Assembly: GCF_002632755.1 (NCBI RefSeq) | Contig: NZ_NJAK01000001.1 | Span: 1,798,001 to 1,862,000 of the forward strand | Source: Xenorhabdus ishibashii | GTDB lineage: Bacteria; Pseudomonadota; Gammaproteobacteria; Enterobacterales; Enterobacteriaceae | Direction: 5' to 3' | DNA: 64,000 nt | Part shown: piece by piece, positions 8,901-17,526 of the stretch | How the letters are laid out: each line of letters starts with the position of its first letter | Numbering within the stretch: the first letter of the stretch is position 1 | Notes under the pieces: generated by a model | What the model saw: only the letters and a program-made list of their open reading frames with translations | Told to the model about the DNA's origin: nothing | The model's database searches: none | Program-made: the position numbers and the translations under genes

Positions 8901-10406
8901 ATGAATATCTTATCCATTGAAATTATTTTATTGATATTACTTCCGTGTCTGGTCAATGCAGGGGAAGTCAATACCGTTTTAGCCAGAAAAAATGAAACAG
9001 CGACTGCACATTTCTTCCGTGATCTGATTGAAACCGATGATCCGGATATTGCAGAACTTACGATGGCAATAGAAATGATGCCTAAAGGGGCAGATATCCA
9101 CCTTCACTATTCTGGTGCAATATACGCAGAAACCTATCTTGATTGGGTAGGGGATAAAGGATATTGCATTTATGATCGCTCTGATCCAAAACTCAAGATC
9201 GAAATATATCGAATCGAAACGCGTCAGAAAGATCAGATCCCGCCGGAGAACCAGCAATTTTGCCTCGAAAAAAGTGCGGTCATTGCAAACGATGCTTTCT
9301 ACCGAAAATTGTTGAAGGTATGGTCAAACAAAGATTTCTATAACCATGATCACATACAGAAAGCACCTGACCAGCAATTTTTTGACACCTTTAGTTATTT
9401 CAGACCGTTGTCACATCGAATTGTGAGGGAGGGGATTGCTAAATTAAAAAATCGCGCCAAATATGAAAATGTCCAGTATTTGGAAATGATGTTAAACAAA
9501 GCCCCTTCTTTTCAGTATCCAAATTTGTCTAAGGCTCTTGACGAATTAGAGCCGGATGCCGATGAAAATACCGTTTTCGCAGCACTGGTGCCTTATGCGG
9601 ACTTCATGGCTCACAGCCCAGTTGTTATGCAAGGTATCTCTCATTACATCCAAACTGAAGAAGCTGCGGTCTCAGGGATGGACGATGATAAATTTCGTAT
9701 TCGGCTCCAATCCTATATTGTTCGTAATGCGTCACGCGCGACGGTATTTTCAAGTTTATATTCGGCATTTTCGGCAGCACATGCCAGCAAAAAGATTGTC
9801 GGCGTGAATATTGTTGGGCCGGAAAACGGTGATATTGCCATTCGTGACTATAAATTGCACATGACGATGCTGCGGTATCTAAAAAAGATTTTCCCTGATG
9901 TTCATTTGTCTTTGCATGCGGGAGAGTTGGCTAGCGGCATGGTTCCGCCAGAGGTGCTGGCAAATCATATTCGATATGCCGTAGAGATCGCCGGAGCCGA
10001 TCGGGTAGGCCACGGCGTTGACATTGCACGGGAAACGAACGCATTGGAATTACTCCAGGTACTGAGAAAAAAGGATATTCCGGTTGAAATTAATCTGACG
10101 AGTAATGACTTTATTCTTGGTATCAAAGGGAATGAGCACCCGATAAAACTTTACCAGCGTTATGGCGTGCCTTTTGTGATATCAAGTGATGACCCAGGGG
10201 TTTCTCGTGGTGACCTAACTCATGAATTTGTCATTTTTGTCACAAACTACAAGCCATCATATGCCGATATCAAAAAAACCGTATTTAATAGTCTTCGATA
10301 CTCTTTTTTACCCTCAAAAGAGAAATTGGCAGCGTTGCAGGATCTGCGATCCAGATTTTTGATTTTCGAATCGGAAATTGCGGGAATAGAAAATAGGGAT
10401 GATTGA
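8901..10406 (+). CDS. Exported adenosine-deaminase-like hydrolase
   Basis: Metal-dependent deaminase of the adenosine/AMP deaminase superfamily, about 501 residues. The chosen ATG (8901) has AGGA upstream and opens directly into a signal peptide ending at LVNA (residue 20). Motifs are HLH (67 and 69) in GADIHLHYSGA, SLHAGE with the catalytic glutamate, RVGHGVDI, and SSDDPGVS with the metal aspartate. Cytosolic bacterial Add is about 330 residues with no signal. The extra N-terminal part and export resemble secreted growth-factor-type adenosine deaminases (ADGF/CECR1). It may degrade extracellular or host adenosine; the substrate is inferred only. Confidence 0.85.
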   Translation: MNILSIEIILLILLPCLVNAGEVNTVLARKNETATAHFFRDLIETDDPDIAELTMAIEMMPKGADIHLHYSGAIYAETYLDWVGDKGYCIYDRSDPKLKIEIYRIETRQKDQIPPENQQFCLEKSAVIANDAFYRKLLKVWSNKDFYNHDHIQKAPDQQFFDTFSYFRPLSHRIVREGIAKLKNRAKYENVQYLEMMLNKAPSFQYPNLSKALDELEPDADENTVFAALVPYADFMAHSPVVMQGISHYIQTEEAAVSGMDDDKFRIRLQSYIVRNASRATVFSSLYSAFSAAHASKKIVGVNIVGPENGDIAIRDYKLHMTMLRYLKKIFPDVHLSLHAGELASGMVPPEVLANHIRYAVEIAGADRVGHGVDIARETNALELLQVLRKKDIPVEINLTSNDFILGIKGNEHPIKLYQRYGVPFVISSDDPGVSRGDLTHEFVIFVTNYKPSYADIKKTVFNSLRYSFLPSKEKLAALQDLRSRFLIFESEIAGIENRDD

Positions 10407-10482
10407 TTCCGAAAATTAATGTTCGTTTGGCGGATGTTGATGAGCGGGGAAAAACTTATATGATAGAAATTAATCAAAATAG

Positions 10483-10511
10483 AAAATGGCGATAGAAATT
10501 ATCGCCATTTT
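10483..10511. terminator. Bidirectional terminator between the deaminase-like gene and glpD
   Basis: Perfect 11-bp arms AAAATGGCGAT / ATCGCCATTTT around a 7-nt loop, with A and T tracts on both sides, between two convergent genes. Confidence 0.8.
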
Positions 10512-10528
10512 CAACATCAATCTTGCAA

Positions 10529-12022
10529 TTAAGCGGCTTTGGCGTTTTGTGTCAGCCAGTCAGCTACACGCTGTTTTTGTTCATCCGTTAGCCACATACC
10601 CAGTTTAGTACGGCGCCAGATAGCATCATCTAACTGTGTCACCCATTCATGCTCAACCAAATAACGCAGTTCAGCTTCATACAAATTATGGCCAAAACAT
10701 TCACCGAGATCGGTCAGTGCTTCCACACCTTTCAGGATGAATTGGCTGTTGCTGCCGTAAGTACGGGCATAACGCAATGCTACACCTTCTGGCAACCAGT
10801 TGTGACGCTGACGCAGCAAACGCGCATAGCCGTCGCGATCACAGCCTTCCAGCTCACTACCGGGTAACTTGCCATTTTTGGTCCATGCCTTACCCGCGTT
10901 AGGATAGTATTGTGCCAGTTTATCCATAGCGTGTTCAGCCAGTTTACGATAAGTTGTTAGCTTACCGCCAAATACGGACAGTAATGGCGTCTGGCCTTGC
11001 TCATCCTGCACATCCAGCGTGTAATCACGGGTGATCGCTTGTGGTGAATCGGATTCATCATCACACAGGGGACGAACGCCAGAGTAAGTCCAGACAATAT
11101 CATCGCGACCAAGTTGTTTCTTAAAGTGGTCGTTATAGACTTTCAGCAAATAGTCGATCTCTTTATCTTCAATTTTGACTTCTTTTGGATCGCCTTTGTA
11201 TTCAACATCCGTTGTACCGATGATGGAAAATTCATCATTCCATGGAATAACGAACACGATACGATGATCTTCATTTTGCAGAATATAAGCCTGCGGTTCA
11301 TCGTGAACGCGAGGCACAACGATGTGGCTACCTTTAATCAAGCGGATGCCATAAGGTGATTTCAGTTGCAGGCCGTTATCGAAGAAATTTTTCACCCACG
11401 GGCCTGTTGCGTTGACCAAACCTTTCGCACGCCATGTATTGGTTTCGCCAGTTTTGAGGTCTGTGGCTTCAACCATCCAATAACCATTTTCACGCCATGC
11501 ACGGGTTACTTGGGTGCGGGTACGTACTTCGCCGCCGTGTTTCTGCACTTCCTGAGCGTTCAGAACCACCAAACGCGCATCGTCAACCCAACAGTCGGAG
11601 TATTCAAAGCCACGGGTGATAGATGACTTCAATACTGAGTTTGTGCCAAATTTCAGCCCCTTGCTGCCTGGTAAGCTGACGCGTTTACCTAAGTTATCGT
11701 ACAAGAATAAGCCAATGCGGATCATCCACGCTGGGCGCAGGTGTGGTTGATGTGGCAGACGAAAACGCATCGGGAATGCAATATGGGGAGCCAGTTTTAA
11801 AAGCACTTCACGTTCTGCCAGTGCTTCACTGACTAAACGAAACTCATAATGTTCCAGATAGCGTAAGCCACCGTGGATCAGCTTGGAGCTGGCAGATGAA
11901 GTTGCACTGGCCAAATCTTGACCTTCCAACAATAGGACAGAAAGTCCTCGGCCAGCAGCATCTGCCGCAATACCAGCGCCGTTAATTCCGCCGCCGATTA
12001 CAATCAAGTCTTTGGTTTCCAT
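10529..12022 (-). CDS. glpD: Aerobic glycerol-3-phosphate dehydrogenase
   Basis: Membrane-associated flavoenzyme that oxidises sn-glycerol 3-phosphate to dihydroxyacetone phosphate and passes electrons to quinone. The N-terminal FAD dinucleotide-binding motif IVIGGGINGAGIA follows the start; SSKLIHGGLRYLE and IIGTTD are GlpD-typical. The start METKDL at 12022 is chosen because GGGGAT precedes it and it matches E. coli; a longer frame exists without support. The length is 497. glpR and glpG lie upstream on the same strand. Confidence 0.97.
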   Translation of the reverse strand: METKDLIVIGGGINGAGIAADAAGRGLSVLLLEGQDLASATSSASSKLIHGGLRYLEHYEFRLVSEALAEREVLLKLAPHIAFPMRFRLPHQPHLRPAWMIRIGLFLYDNLGKRVSLPGSKGLKFGTNSVLKSSITRGFEYSDCWVDDARLVVLNAQEVQKHGGEVRTRTQVTRAWRENGYWMVEATDLKTGETNTWRAKGLVNATGPWVKNFFDNGLQLKSPYGIRLIKGSHIVVPRVHDEPQAYILQNEDHRIVFVIPWNDEFSIIGTTDVEYKGDPKEVKIEDKEIDYLLKVYNDHFKKQLGRDDIVWTYSGVRPLCDDESDSPQAITRDYTLDVQDEQGQTPLLSVFGGKLTTYRKLAEHAMDKLAQYYPNAGKAWTKNGKLPGSELEGCDRDGYARLLRQRHNWLPEGVALRYARTYGSNSQFILKGVEALTDLGECFGHNLYEAELRYLVEHEWVTQLDDAIWRRTKLGMWLTDEQKQRVADWLTQNAKAA

Positions 12023-12035
12023 TGCATCCCCTTTG

Positions 12036-12075
12036 AAATGTTCGAAACAGTTCTTTAATGTTCGTTTTCGCTCAA
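12036..12075 (-). promoter_or_regulatory. Candidate GlpR operators upstream of glpD
   Basis: Two copies of an ATGTTCG core (AAATGTTCGAAAC from 12037 and TAATGTTCGTTTTCG from 12056) lie 15-50 bp before the glpD start. They resemble GlpR half-sites with their TTCG cores. The match is by eye, and the second halves are imperfect. Confidence 0.45.
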
Positions 12076-12224
12076 GAATTGTAATCAAAAATTCATCAGT
12101 CGCCAACCATTAACTCAGAAAAAACATATTCACGTGATAGAGGTAACAAAATCTTCTTATATACATAAGATTAATAAGGATTTCGTGGGATACAAATTTG
12201 AGAGGGAATATTGACGGAAATGAG

Positions 12225-12247
12225 CCCCACCAAAATATCAGGTGGGG
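12225..12247 (-). terminator. Hairpin downstream of glpR
   Basis: CCCCACC / GGTGGGG arms around a 9-nt loop just after glpR. The T tract is weak, so termination before glpD is plausible but not certain. Confidence 0.55.
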
Positions 12248-12268
12248 ATATTATTGCCTAAAAAATGG

Positions 12269-13027
12269 TTAGCACAATTCCAGCTTGACGTTGTGCTGTT
12301 CGATGATTTTCTGGACGCCAGTAGGAGGTGCTTTATCAGTGAACAAAAAATCAATCAGGTTCATGTTACCGAGATTCACCATTGCATTGCGGCCGAATTT
12401 TGAATGGTCGGCAACCAGCATGACACAGCGGGAGTTTTCGATAATGGCACGTTTGGTACGCACTTCGTGGTAATCGAATTCCAGCAGTGAACCATCACTA
12501 TCAATACCGCTGATCCCAAGAATGCCGAAATCAAGGCGGAATTGGGAAATAAAGTCTAGCGTTGCTTCACCAATGATGCCGCCATCGCGGGAGCGCACTT
12601 CACCACCCGCTAAAATCAGGCGGAAATCTTCTTTGCCCATAAATAGAGTTGCGACGTTGAGATTGTTGGTGACAATCCGTAAATCGCGATGGTTGAGCAG
12701 GGCATGTGCTACAGCCTCTGGCGTCGTTCCAATATCGATGAACAGGGTTGCGCCGTTTGGAATTTGGGTAGCAACCTGTTGTGCAATGCGAGCTTTTTCA
12801 TCCGACCACATGATCTTACGGTCATGATAGGCTGTGTTGACGGAGCTGGATGGCAACGCGGCACCGCCGTGATGACGCTGGATCTTATTTTTATCTGCGA
12901 GATCATTTAAATCACGTCGAATAGTTTGCGGGCTAACATCAAAATGTGCAACCAGCTCTTCAGTGCTGACATAACCTTGAAGGCGCACCAGCTCGATTAT
13001 TGCATCATGTCGCTGAGTTTGCTTCAC
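12269..13027 (-). CDS. glpR: Glycerol-3-phosphate regulon repressor
   Basis: DeoR-family repressor of the glp genes, released by glycerol 3-phosphate. The N-terminal helix-turn-helix (about residues 18-45, VSTEELVAHFDVSPQTIRRDL) precedes a sugar-phosphate isomerase-like sensor domain. The length of 252 is normal. The start codon is GTG with AGGGGAA upstream. All four glp genes here point the same way, whereas in E. coli glpEGR and glpD are divergent. Confidence 0.96.
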   Translation of the reverse strand: MKQTQRHDAIIELVRLQGYVSTEELVAHFDVSPQTIRRDLNDLADKNKIQRHHGGAALPSSSVNTAYHDRKIMWSDEKARIAQQVATQIPNGATLFIDIGTTPEAVAHALLNHRDLRIVTNNLNVATLFMGKEDFRLILAGGEVRSRDGGIIGEATLDFISQFRLDFGILGISGIDSDGSLLEFDYHEVRTKRAIIENSRCVMLVADHSKFGRNAMVNLGNMNLIDFLFTDKAPPTGVQKIIEQHNVKLELC

Positions 13028-13111
13028 AAAATTCCCCTAATATGTGCATAGATGGATTATAGTTGATCAAAATTATCCCCCCTATTTCAAGCCGATGCTG
13101 AAACTTAAAAT

Positions 13112-13969
13112 CTATTGGGGCTTATTTGGCATTTTTTGGTTTTTTTGTTTACGCAAATTATCCCATAGCCCCATCATTAACCCGATGATTAATCCTGCAA
13201 CGTGGGCGGCATTGGCAATGTTTAACGAAAATAGATCGAAATAGCCAACCAAGAGCCAAATGACAGAGACAGCAATTAACCCTCTGGGAGCACTGATCCC
13301 ACGTTTGGGAGACATTTCACCCGTTAGCCAAACATACCCGAGCAGTGCGTAGACGACACCGGATAGTCCCCCGAAATGAGATCCGCTGAACAATGATTGC
13401 GCCCAACCACTGAAAATTGCGGATACTATCGTGATTTCAAAAAGTTTGCCGCTGCCAATCTTCTGCTCAACCTGGCTACCGAAATACCACCATAATACAA
13501 GGTTAAAGAGCAGGTGTGTCAGGGAGAAATGCAATAGAGCTGGGCTTATCCAGCGCCATAACTCCAGATACTGATCACTGTTGGCCGGCCATGCCAGCCC
13601 GTTCATAACATCCGGTATGTCCGCCATTGCTATCCAGCAGTAAATAAGGATACAGAGCAGGGTTATGGCGATAGTCAGTGGTCCAGACTGGCTTTTAAGC
13701 GTACTTAAATTCAGGTTGTTATGATATTTGAAGCTGACAGATTTGCCTGTTTGCCAACTGGCCGCTTGATAGCGTTCATTGAGTGGATCGTGAGCAAAGT
13801 GGCGAAGCTCCTCTTCAACCCGACTTAATTGGCTGTCATCCTCTAACCAGAGTTCAACTAATGGTGGCTCATTGGTGGGTCGCATGGTCAAATGAATGCC
13901 TTGCGTCGCCATATAATCAATAAAGGCTTGAGCCAGCCGAGGGTTAGATATTGAGGTTATATGGATCAT
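13112..13969 (-). CDS. glpG: Rhomboid intramembrane protease GlpG
   Basis: Serine protease of the inner membrane. A cytoplasmic N-terminal domain of about 90 residues is followed by six membrane segments. The catalytic serine is 203 in [11 protein letters not shown] and the histidine 256 in NAAHVAG; the oxyanion residues are in [10 protein letters not shown] (H152, N156). These match E. coli S201, H254, H150 and N154. glpR follows closely downstream. Confidence 0.96.
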   Translation of the reverse strand: MIHITSISNPRLAQAFIDYMATQGIHLTMRPTNEPPLVELWLEDDSQLSRVEEELRHFAHDPLNERYQAASWQTGKSVSFKYHNNLNLSTLKSQSGPLTIAITLLCILIYCWIAMADIPDVMNGLAWPANSDQYLELWRWISPALLHFSLTHLLFNLVLWWYFGSQVEQKIGSGKLFEITIVSAIFSGWAQSLFSGSHFGGLSGVVYALLGYVWLTGEMSPKRGISAPRGLIAVSVIWLLVGYFDLFSLNIANAAHVAGLIIGLMMGLWDNLRKQKNQKMPNKPQ

Positions 13970-14060
13970 TGCTCGTCTTATCTCTGCCTTAAGTTGAAGT
14001 TAATTGCACCAGGGTTAACTGCATTGGAGCTAATGACATTGGAATCAGTGCGTTAAAGGT

Positions 14061-14384
14061 TTATTTAGTGTGGACAGCGTGAGGATAGTCTCTCTGCCAG
14101 ACTTCAAAACCGCCATTGACACTGTAAACGGTCTCAAATCCCATATTGATCAGGTACTGTGCTGCTCCTTGGCTACTATGGCCGTGGTAGCACATCACCA
14201 TGACCGGTTGGTCAAAATCCGCTTCCTGTAGAAAGCTATTGAGCGTTTCGTTTGTTAGGTGAAACGCATCGGTTGCGTGTCCGGTATGGAAACTTTGTGG
14301 ATCGCGTATATCAACCATGACTGCGGTTTTATCGAGCCAATGCTGGTAAGCCTGTTCAGGAGTTATCGTTTGAAAATGGTCCAT
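14061..14384 (-). CDS. glpE: Thiosulfate sulfurtransferase GlpE
   Basis: Single-domain rhodanese that moves sulfane sulfur from thiosulfate to cyanide or a thiol acceptor. The active-site loop is MCYHGHSS with catalytic Cys65, the same position as in E. coli. The length is 107. It is the first gene of the glpE-glpG-glpR set; the 90 bp before glpG contain a short degenerate repeat. Confidence 0.95.
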   Translation of the reverse strand: MDHFQTITPEQAYQHWLDKTAVMVDIRDPQSFHTGHATDAFHLTNETLNSFLQEADFDQPVMVMCYHGHSSQGAAQYLINMGFETVYSVNGGFEVWQRDYPHAVHTK

Positions 14385-14460
14385 AAATACTCAACATAGT
14401 TTCTAAAATTTTCATTTTCAATATATTCATTTCTTAATAGTCGTCTGATATGACCTGACT

Positions 14461-14488
14461 GCCTTCCCAATATAACTATTGGGAAGGC
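14461..14488. terminator. Strong hairpin between nfuA and glpE
   Basis: Perfect 10-bp arms GCCTTCCCAA / TTGGGAAGGC around an 8-nt loop. There is no good T tract on the minus strand, so it may act as a 3'-end stabiliser of nfuA mRNA rather than a classical terminator. Confidence 0.6.
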
Positions 14489-14559
14489 GTAGAAATATAG
14501 AGATAGAAAACGTTAGAAACAAAAAAATGGTTAAAAATTGTCAAAACAAGAATCAAAAA

Positions 14560-15135
14560 TCAGTAGTATGAATGTTCACCGCGCTGGTGCTCAGTCAGAT
14601 CTTTCACGCCTTTTAATTCAGGGAACATCTGTAATAACTGTTTTTCAATTCCCTCTTTCAGAGTGACATCGACCATTGAACAGCCGTTACATCCACCACC
14701 GAATTGCAGGATAGCATAACCTTCATCGGTGATTTCCATCAGGCTGACACGACCACCATGCCCTGCCAGTTGTGGATTGATCTGCGATTGCAAGACGTAT
14801 TCAACACGATCAATCAGTGGGGCATCATCCGCCACTTTACGCATTTTAGCGTTCGGGGCTTTCAGGGTCAGTTGGGAACCCAGTTGATCGGTCACAAAAT
14901 CAATGACGGCTTCTTCCAGAAAAGGGGCACTAATTTCATCAATATAAGCAGAGAGTTGATCGAACTTCAATTCGGTGTCAGTGGCTTCAACAGCATCCGG
15001 TGGGCAATAGGAAACACCGCACTCAGCGGTTGGCGTTCCTGGATTAATAACAAAGACGCGGATCTGTGTGCCCGGTTCTTGATTTGCCAGTAGCTTGGCA
15101 AAATGTGCTTGCGCTGCTTCAGTAATATTAATCAT
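14560..15135 (-). CDS. nfuA: Fe-S cluster carrier NfuA
   Basis: Carries and delivers [4Fe-4S] clusters to apo-proteins under stress. The N-terminal degenerate A-type domain (about 1-100) is followed by an Nfu domain whose CNGC motif (Cys149 and Cys152) matches E. coli exactly. The length of 191 is normal. It lies next to gntX on the same strand, as in E. coli. Confidence 0.97.
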   Translation of the reverse strand: MINITEAAQAHFAKLLANQEPGTQIRVFVINPGTPTAECGVSYCPPDAVEATDTELKFDQLSAYIDEISAPFLEEAVIDFVTDQLGSQLTLKAPNAKMRKVADDAPLIDRVEYVLQSQINPQLAGHGGRVSLMEITDEGYAILQFGGGCNGCSMVDVTLKEGIEKQLLQMFPELKGVKDLTEHQRGEHSYY

Positions 15136-15194
15136 GTCATTTGCTCAATAGTTGACTGTTCTAGTTGGTTATAATACGCCCATTTATAAAGGAA

Positions 15195-15878
15195 CTACAA
15201 GGTTCGGCATATTGCCCAGGCCTGTACAGAGCGAGCACCAGCACGAATCATCAACTGTGAAGCTTCATGCAGCGTTGTACCCGTGGTGATCACATCGTCG
15301 AAAATAGCGACATGTTGATCAGTAAAATCGCCCTGTAATTGAAAGGCTTGCTTAAGATTGGTTCTCCTTTGGGCGGCAGAGAGTCCCCGCTGCGTGAGTG
15401 TAGCACGTGAACGGTGCAAAAAATCGGGTTGATATGGACATTGCAGCCAACGTGATAGGGTTCGGGTAATGAGTTCAATGTGATCAAAACCACGTTGCCA
15501 GCGTTTTCTGCTGTGCAAAGGAATGCCTAGTATGCGATCTGGCTTATGCCAGCGGCCTTCACGATAGCCTTGCAACCAATGCAGCAAGAACAAACGTGCC
15601 AGCACTGGTGCGAGTTGTGGAGTGTTGTAATATTTGTATCGTTGAATAAGCTGACTTAATGGTGGTGTGTAATCCGTAATGGCGATCAAATATTGCCACG
15701 CTGGGGGATTCTTTACACATCGCCCACAGGGAAGGTTACCGGATTCAGAGGGCTGTGCACAGCGCGGGCAGACATGTTGCAACCGCTTTAATTGGTGGTG
15801 GCAGATGTAGCAGATCCCATGATGGGCAAAATACAAATTTTGATGGCATAGCCAACAGTATCCAACCATTGTTAGCAT
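15195..15878 (-). CDS. gntX: ComF-family phosphoribosyltransferase-like protein GntX
   Basis: Related to ComF and needed in some bacteria for use of external DNA as nutrient. N-terminal zinc-ribbon-like CxxC pairs (CWLC, CYIC, CPRC, CGRC) precede a type-I PRTase domain with the PRPP loop IFDDVITTGTTL near the C-terminus. The start MLTMVGYCW at 15878 has AAGGAAA upstream and matches E. coli; a longer frame would run into the bioH leader. It is divergent from bioH. Confidence 0.92.
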   Translation of the reverse strand: MLTMVGYCWLCHQNLYFAHHGICYICHHQLKRLQHVCPRCAQPSESGNLPCGRCVKNPPAWQYLIAITDYTPPLSQLIQRYKYYNTPQLAPVLARLFLLHWLQGYREGRWHKPDRILGIPLHSRKRWQRGFDHIELITRTLSRWLQCPYQPDFLHRSRATLTQRGLSAAQRRTNLKQAFQLQGDFTDQHVAIFDDVITTGTTLHEASQLMIRAGARSVQAWAICRTL

Positions 15879-15916
15879 AGTTTCCTTCCTTGGTGACAAA
15901 TAAAGTGAGAATAACA

Positions 15917-16684
15917 ATGAATCAGTTGTTTTGGCAGACAATTGGCGATGCACCACGTGATCTTGTGATGCTGCACGGATGGGGTCTAAACGCTGAGGTT
16001 TGGCGCTCAGTGGAAACGCGATTAGCTTCGCATTTTCGTTTGCATCTGGTGGATTTGCCAGGTTATGGGCGTAGCCAATCGTATCCGGCTATGTCATTAG
16101 TGGATATGGCAGATATTGTATGGCAGCAAGCGCCAGCAAATGCCTTGTGGCTAGGTTGGTCTTTAGGCGGATTGGTGGCTAGCCGGATTGCTTTGGATCA
16201 TCCGAAACAAGTTGCGGGCTTGATAACTGTGGCTTCTTCGCCAAAATTTAGTGCTGATGGCGATTGGCCTGGTATTAAGCCAGAGGTTTTGAGTGCATTT
16301 GAGTCTCAATTGAGTACTGATTTTCAAAAGACTGTCGAACGTTTTCTGGCTTTGCAGACCTTGGGGACAGACAGTGCACGCCAAGATGCCCGTGTACTGA
16401 AATCTGTGATCCTGAATCAGCCGATGCCGACAGTCGAAGTACTTAATGCCGGTTTGGAAATCCTGCGCACCGATGATTTAAGGGGAGAATTGTCCCAACT
16501 TCAATTACCGTTCCTGCGTCTGTATGGTTATCTTGATGGTTTGGTGCCACGTAAGATCGCTTCACAGCTTGACAGGGTATGGCCACACACGCATTCCGTT
16601 ATTATACGCAACGCTGCCCATGCCCCTTTTATTTCCCATCCTGATGAGTTTGTCGAGATATTAAAGAATTTTGTGGCGGAGTAG
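15917..16684 (+). CDS. bioH: Pimeloyl-ACP methyl ester carboxylesterase BioH
   Basis: Alpha/beta hydrolase that removes the methyl group from pimeloyl-ACP methyl ester and so ends the pimelate stage of biotin synthesis. The nucleophile is Ser82 in GWSLGG, the acid Asp is in YGYLDGLVP and the histidine in NAAHAPF. The start MNQLFWQT at 15917 is chosen over a longer frame because it has GAGA upstream and matches E. coli. It is 255 residues long, a standard size. Confidence 0.96.
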   Translation: MNQLFWQTIGDAPRDLVMLHGWGLNAEVWRSVETRLASHFRLHLVDLPGYGRSQSYPAMSLVDMADIVWQQAPANALWLGWSLGGLVASRIALDHPKQVAGLITVASSPKFSADGDWPGIKPEVLSAFESQLSTDFQKTVERFLALQTLGTDSARQDARVLKSVILNQPMPTVEVLNAGLEILRTDDLRGELSQLQLPFLRLYGYLDGLVPRKIASQLDRVWPHTHSVIIRNAAHAPFISHPDEFVEILKNFVAE

Positions 16685-16709
16685 TCATTTGATTTGTCAT
16701 TATTGAATA

Positions 16710-16740
16710 ATTACCCATAGCATTAATTGTTATGGGTAAT
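16710..16740. terminator. Bidirectional hairpin between bioH and the OsmC gene
   Basis: Arms ATTACCCATA / TATGGGTAAT of 10 bp around an 11-nt loop between convergent genes. Confidence 0.7.
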
Positions 16741-16747
16741 CGATGAT

Positions 16748-17191
16748 TTATCTTGAGGAGTAAATTTCAGTCACAATTTCCGGCGCATTCAAGATAGTAT
16801 CGAGAACAGGGCAATTACTTTCGACAAAAGTAATAAAATTGCGGATCTCTTGTTCGGTATTATCGGCTTTGATATAAAATTTGGAGGTGATTTTTGAAAA
16901 GCCCATTTTGGCGTTTTTATTTCTACCGGTGAAGCCATCGGTATCCAGTTCTCCTTCCATTTTAACCTGAATATCGACCAAATTGATTTTATGCTTGCGG
17001 GCAAAACTTTTCGCCACAATGCACTGACATGCACCAAATGCAGAAAGTAACGCTTCCACTGGATTCATCGCCTCATCGGTTCCACCGAGGCTTTTGGGTT
17101 CGTCTACATGAAAGGTAAAATCTCGCGATGAGCATTTCATTTTGAGCTTGCCAACCGACTCAACTTTTGCAGTGAATAACTCTTTAGGCAT
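16748..17191 (-). CDS. OsmC/Ohr-family protein
   Basis: Protein of 147 residues of the OsmC superfamily of thiol-dependent peroxide-handling proteins. One cysteine lies in the mid-helix segment GACQCIVAK and a second in VESNCPVLDT, the spacing expected for the reactive pair. It follows feoC on the same strand after about 70 bp. The physiological peroxide is unknown. Confidence 0.85.
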   Translation of the reverse strand: MPKELFTAKVESVGKLKMKCSSRDFTFHVDEPKSLGGTDEAMNPVEALLSAFGACQCIVAKSFARKHKINLVDIQVKMEGELDTDGFTGRNKNAKMGFSKITSKFYIKADNTEQEIRNFITFVESNCPVLDTILNAPEIVTEIYSSR

Positions 17192-17264
17192 ATTACTATC
17201 CTCAGGTTATTAATATAGGGATACCGCATATCAGATAATAAAGAGATAATTATAATTAATCTAT

Positions 17265-17504
17265 TTATTCTTTTACGGCAAGCTGATATGCCTTAGTGTC
17301 ACATTTCTGCGTTTCCGGGCATTGCTTGCAGCCTCCGCTGAGGCAGGAGGAAGCATCTACCTCCTCCAGTTTACCCATTATGACAAGCTGCTTGAGCATG
17401 GCTTCCACCATTGGCAGCGGTGCTGAAAACTGGTGACTTAGTGATCTGGCATCAGTACGCCCGTTGAGGGCAACAGCATCTCTGATTTTCAGCAGGTTAA
17501 TCAT
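17265..17504 (-). CDS. feoC: Ferrous iron transport protein FeoC
   Basis: Small winged-helix protein (79 residues) that supports the FeoB transporter. A C-terminal cluster of four cysteines (CLSGGCKQCPETQKC) can hold iron or an Fe-S cluster. It lies 22 nt after feoB, in the usual feoABC order. Confidence 0.93.
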   Translation of the reverse strand: MINLLKIRDAVALNGRTDARSLSHQFSAPLPMVEAMLKQLVIMGKLEEVDASSCLSGGCKQCPETQKCDTKAYQLAVKE

Positions 17505-17526
17505 TTATGGCTCCTCATGGCTCCAG

